DNA from: Lachnospiraceae bacterium
Lineage (GTDB): Bacteria; Bacillota; Clostridia; Lachnospirales; Lachnospiraceae
Assembly (NCBI GenBank): GCA_900751785.1
Contig: CAADSM010000015.1
Coordinates: 1-23,302 of the forward strand
DNA length: 23,302 bases
Direction of reading: 5' to 3'
In this document: in pieces, positions 22,732-23,302 of the stretch
How the letters are laid out: each line of letters opens with the position of its first letter
Numbering within the stretch: the first letter of the stretch is position 1
Translations under genes and position numbers: made by a program
Notes under the pieces: model-generated
Databases searched by the model: none
The model's input: the letters and a program-made list of their open reading frames with translations, nothing else
What the model was told of the DNA's origin: nothing

Positions 22732-22812
22732 TGTAGATTTTCTACAAATCTTTCCTCTCTCAGACGATTTTTACTCTTATCTTATTATAACAGAGAGGGA
22801 AGTCCGGCTTCA
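22732..22812 (-). promoter_or_regulatory. Promoter and operator (site 2) of the RpiR gene
   Basis: An extended -10, TGTTATAAT with the hexamer at 22784-22789, is present on the minus strand; the -35 position (22807-22812, TGAAGC) is weak. The palindrome TGTAGATTTTCTACA (22732-22746) lies about 30 nt downstream of the expected transcript start and 9 nt before the start codon, where a bound regulator could block elongation or translation. Confidence 0.65.
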
Positions 22813-22849
22813 CTTTGAATTTTGTTAAATGTTCGTAAAGGCGCCGTCT

Positions 22850-23206
22850 CTATTTCTTCATCTTCGGGTCAAAGATGAACGACGCCAGATACCCGAAGAT
22901 CAGCGCCGCGGATATCCCCACCGCGCTCGCCTTGAAGCCTCCCATGAAGACGCCGATAAATCCGTTCTGATCCACAGCCTCCTTCACTCCCTGCCAGAGT
23001 GTATTCCCGAATCCGATCAGGGGAACCGATGCGCCGGACCTGGCAAACTCTTTGAACGGCTCGTAGAGCCCGCAGAAGCCGAGCAGCGCTCCCGCGCACA
23101 CGAGCAGGACCATTACCCTTCCCGGCATCAGCTTCGTCCGGTCCAGCAGAATCTGGACCGCCGCGCAGATCAGCCCGCCCATGATAAATGAAACTACATA
23201 ATCCAT
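22850..23206 (-). CDS. spoVAE: Stage V sporulation protein AE
   Basis: Membrane component of the SpoVA channel that moves dipicolinic acid into the forespore and out at germination. From the chosen start MDYVVSFIMGGLICAAVQIL the protein has 118 residues, matching the family, with helices at about residues 3-22, 29-48 and 85-110. The motif SGASVPLIGFGNTLWQG and the tail ISAALIFGYLASFIFDPK are characteristic of SpoVAE rather than SpoVAC. A longer frame starting with TTG at 23236 has no ribosome site; an ATG at 23218 lies too close to the AAAGGA. The chosen ATG is 12 nt from AAAGGA, a long spacing. spoVAC and spoVAD, if present, would lie beyond the window end. Confidence 0.88.
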   Translation of the reverse strand: MDYVVSFIMGGLICAAVQILLDRTKLMPGRVMVLLVCAGALLGFCGLYEPFKEFARSGASVPLIGFGNTLWQGVKEAVDQNGFIGVFMGGFKASAVGISAALIFGYLASFIFDPKMKK

Positions 23207-23236
23207 ACTTTTTACCATTCCTTTCGCTTCGCTCAA

Positions 23237-23268
23237 GGCACAAACAAGTTATGAAAAAAGTTGTGCCC
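23237..23268. promoter_or_regulatory. Inverted repeat upstream of spoVAE
   Basis: GGCACAA (23237-23243) and TTGTGCC (about 23262-23268) form a 7-bp inverted repeat with an 18-nt AT-rich interior, about 40-60 nt ahead of the spoVAE start. Further upstream only 34 nt are visible. It may be a hairpin after an upstream gene or a regulatory site; no clear sigma-G promoter is seen. Confidence 0.35.
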
Positions 23269-23302
23269 CTCCACTCTTTGATTTATAATTCTTATAAGGA
23301 AT

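Noticed and set aside
23207..23236. TTG start of spoVAE at 23236
   Set aside because: There is no ribosome site before it, and the extra residues (SEAKGMVKS) are not part of the family N-terminus.

Overview
The window reads as a chromosomal segment of a spore-forming Firmicute of the class Clostridia, most likely Lachnospiraceae. This is inferred from strong AGGAGG-type ribosome sites, sigma-A promoters, a SpoVAE protein, short GntR/YtrA and PadR regulators, a PhoP/PhoR system with TT(T/A)ACA-type Pho boxes, and moderate GC content. All 22 genes I can support lie on the minus strand, so transcription runs from high to low coordinates. I see no tRNA, rRNA, CRISPR array, transposase or phage gene. 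No gene-free stretch exceeds 300 bases; the longer gaps (3799-4056, 21606-21820, 15905-16105) hold promoters, operators and terminators described below.

From the high-coordinate end: spoVAE (22850-23206) is followed by an RpiR/SIS-domain regulator (21821-22723) that is flanked on both sides by the same 13-bp palindrome. Next is a 2-aminoethylphosphonate (2-AEP) uptake and degradation operon: ABC ATPase, two-domain fused permease, lipoprotein binding protein, phnW transaminase and phnX phosphonatase, closed by a terminator. A Pho-box promoter then starts the high-affinity phosphate operon pstS-pstC-pstA-pstB-phoU, followed by phoP and phoR. The PstS protein has its two halves in swapped order, as expected of a circular permutation. 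The same 63-bp hairpin repeat follows pstA and the 2-AEP binding-protein gene directly at their stop codons.

Downstream of phoR lies a stress and proteolysis unit: a short GntR regulator in tight linkage with clpC, then a small conserved protein of unknown function and its terminator, then radA and a YbgC-like thioesterase with its own terminator. The low-coordinate end carries two regulated membrane modules. One is a DUF2812 protein with a PadR regulator, behind a promoter with two palindromic boxes. The other is a YtrA-type GntR regulator with an ABC ATPase and ABC-2 permease, behind a promoter bracketed by a perfect 15-bp inverted repeat. The permease gene runs into an odd GC hairpin plus poly-A tract at the very start of the window, which looks like a damaged sequence end.

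Taken together, 11.6-22.7 kb is a phosphorus-acquisition island: inorganic phosphate uptake under PhoPR, and phosphonate use (2-AEP to phosphonoacetaldehyde to acetaldehyde plus phosphate) probably under the RpiR regulator. Gene names come from motif recognition in the translated sequence; no database search was run.
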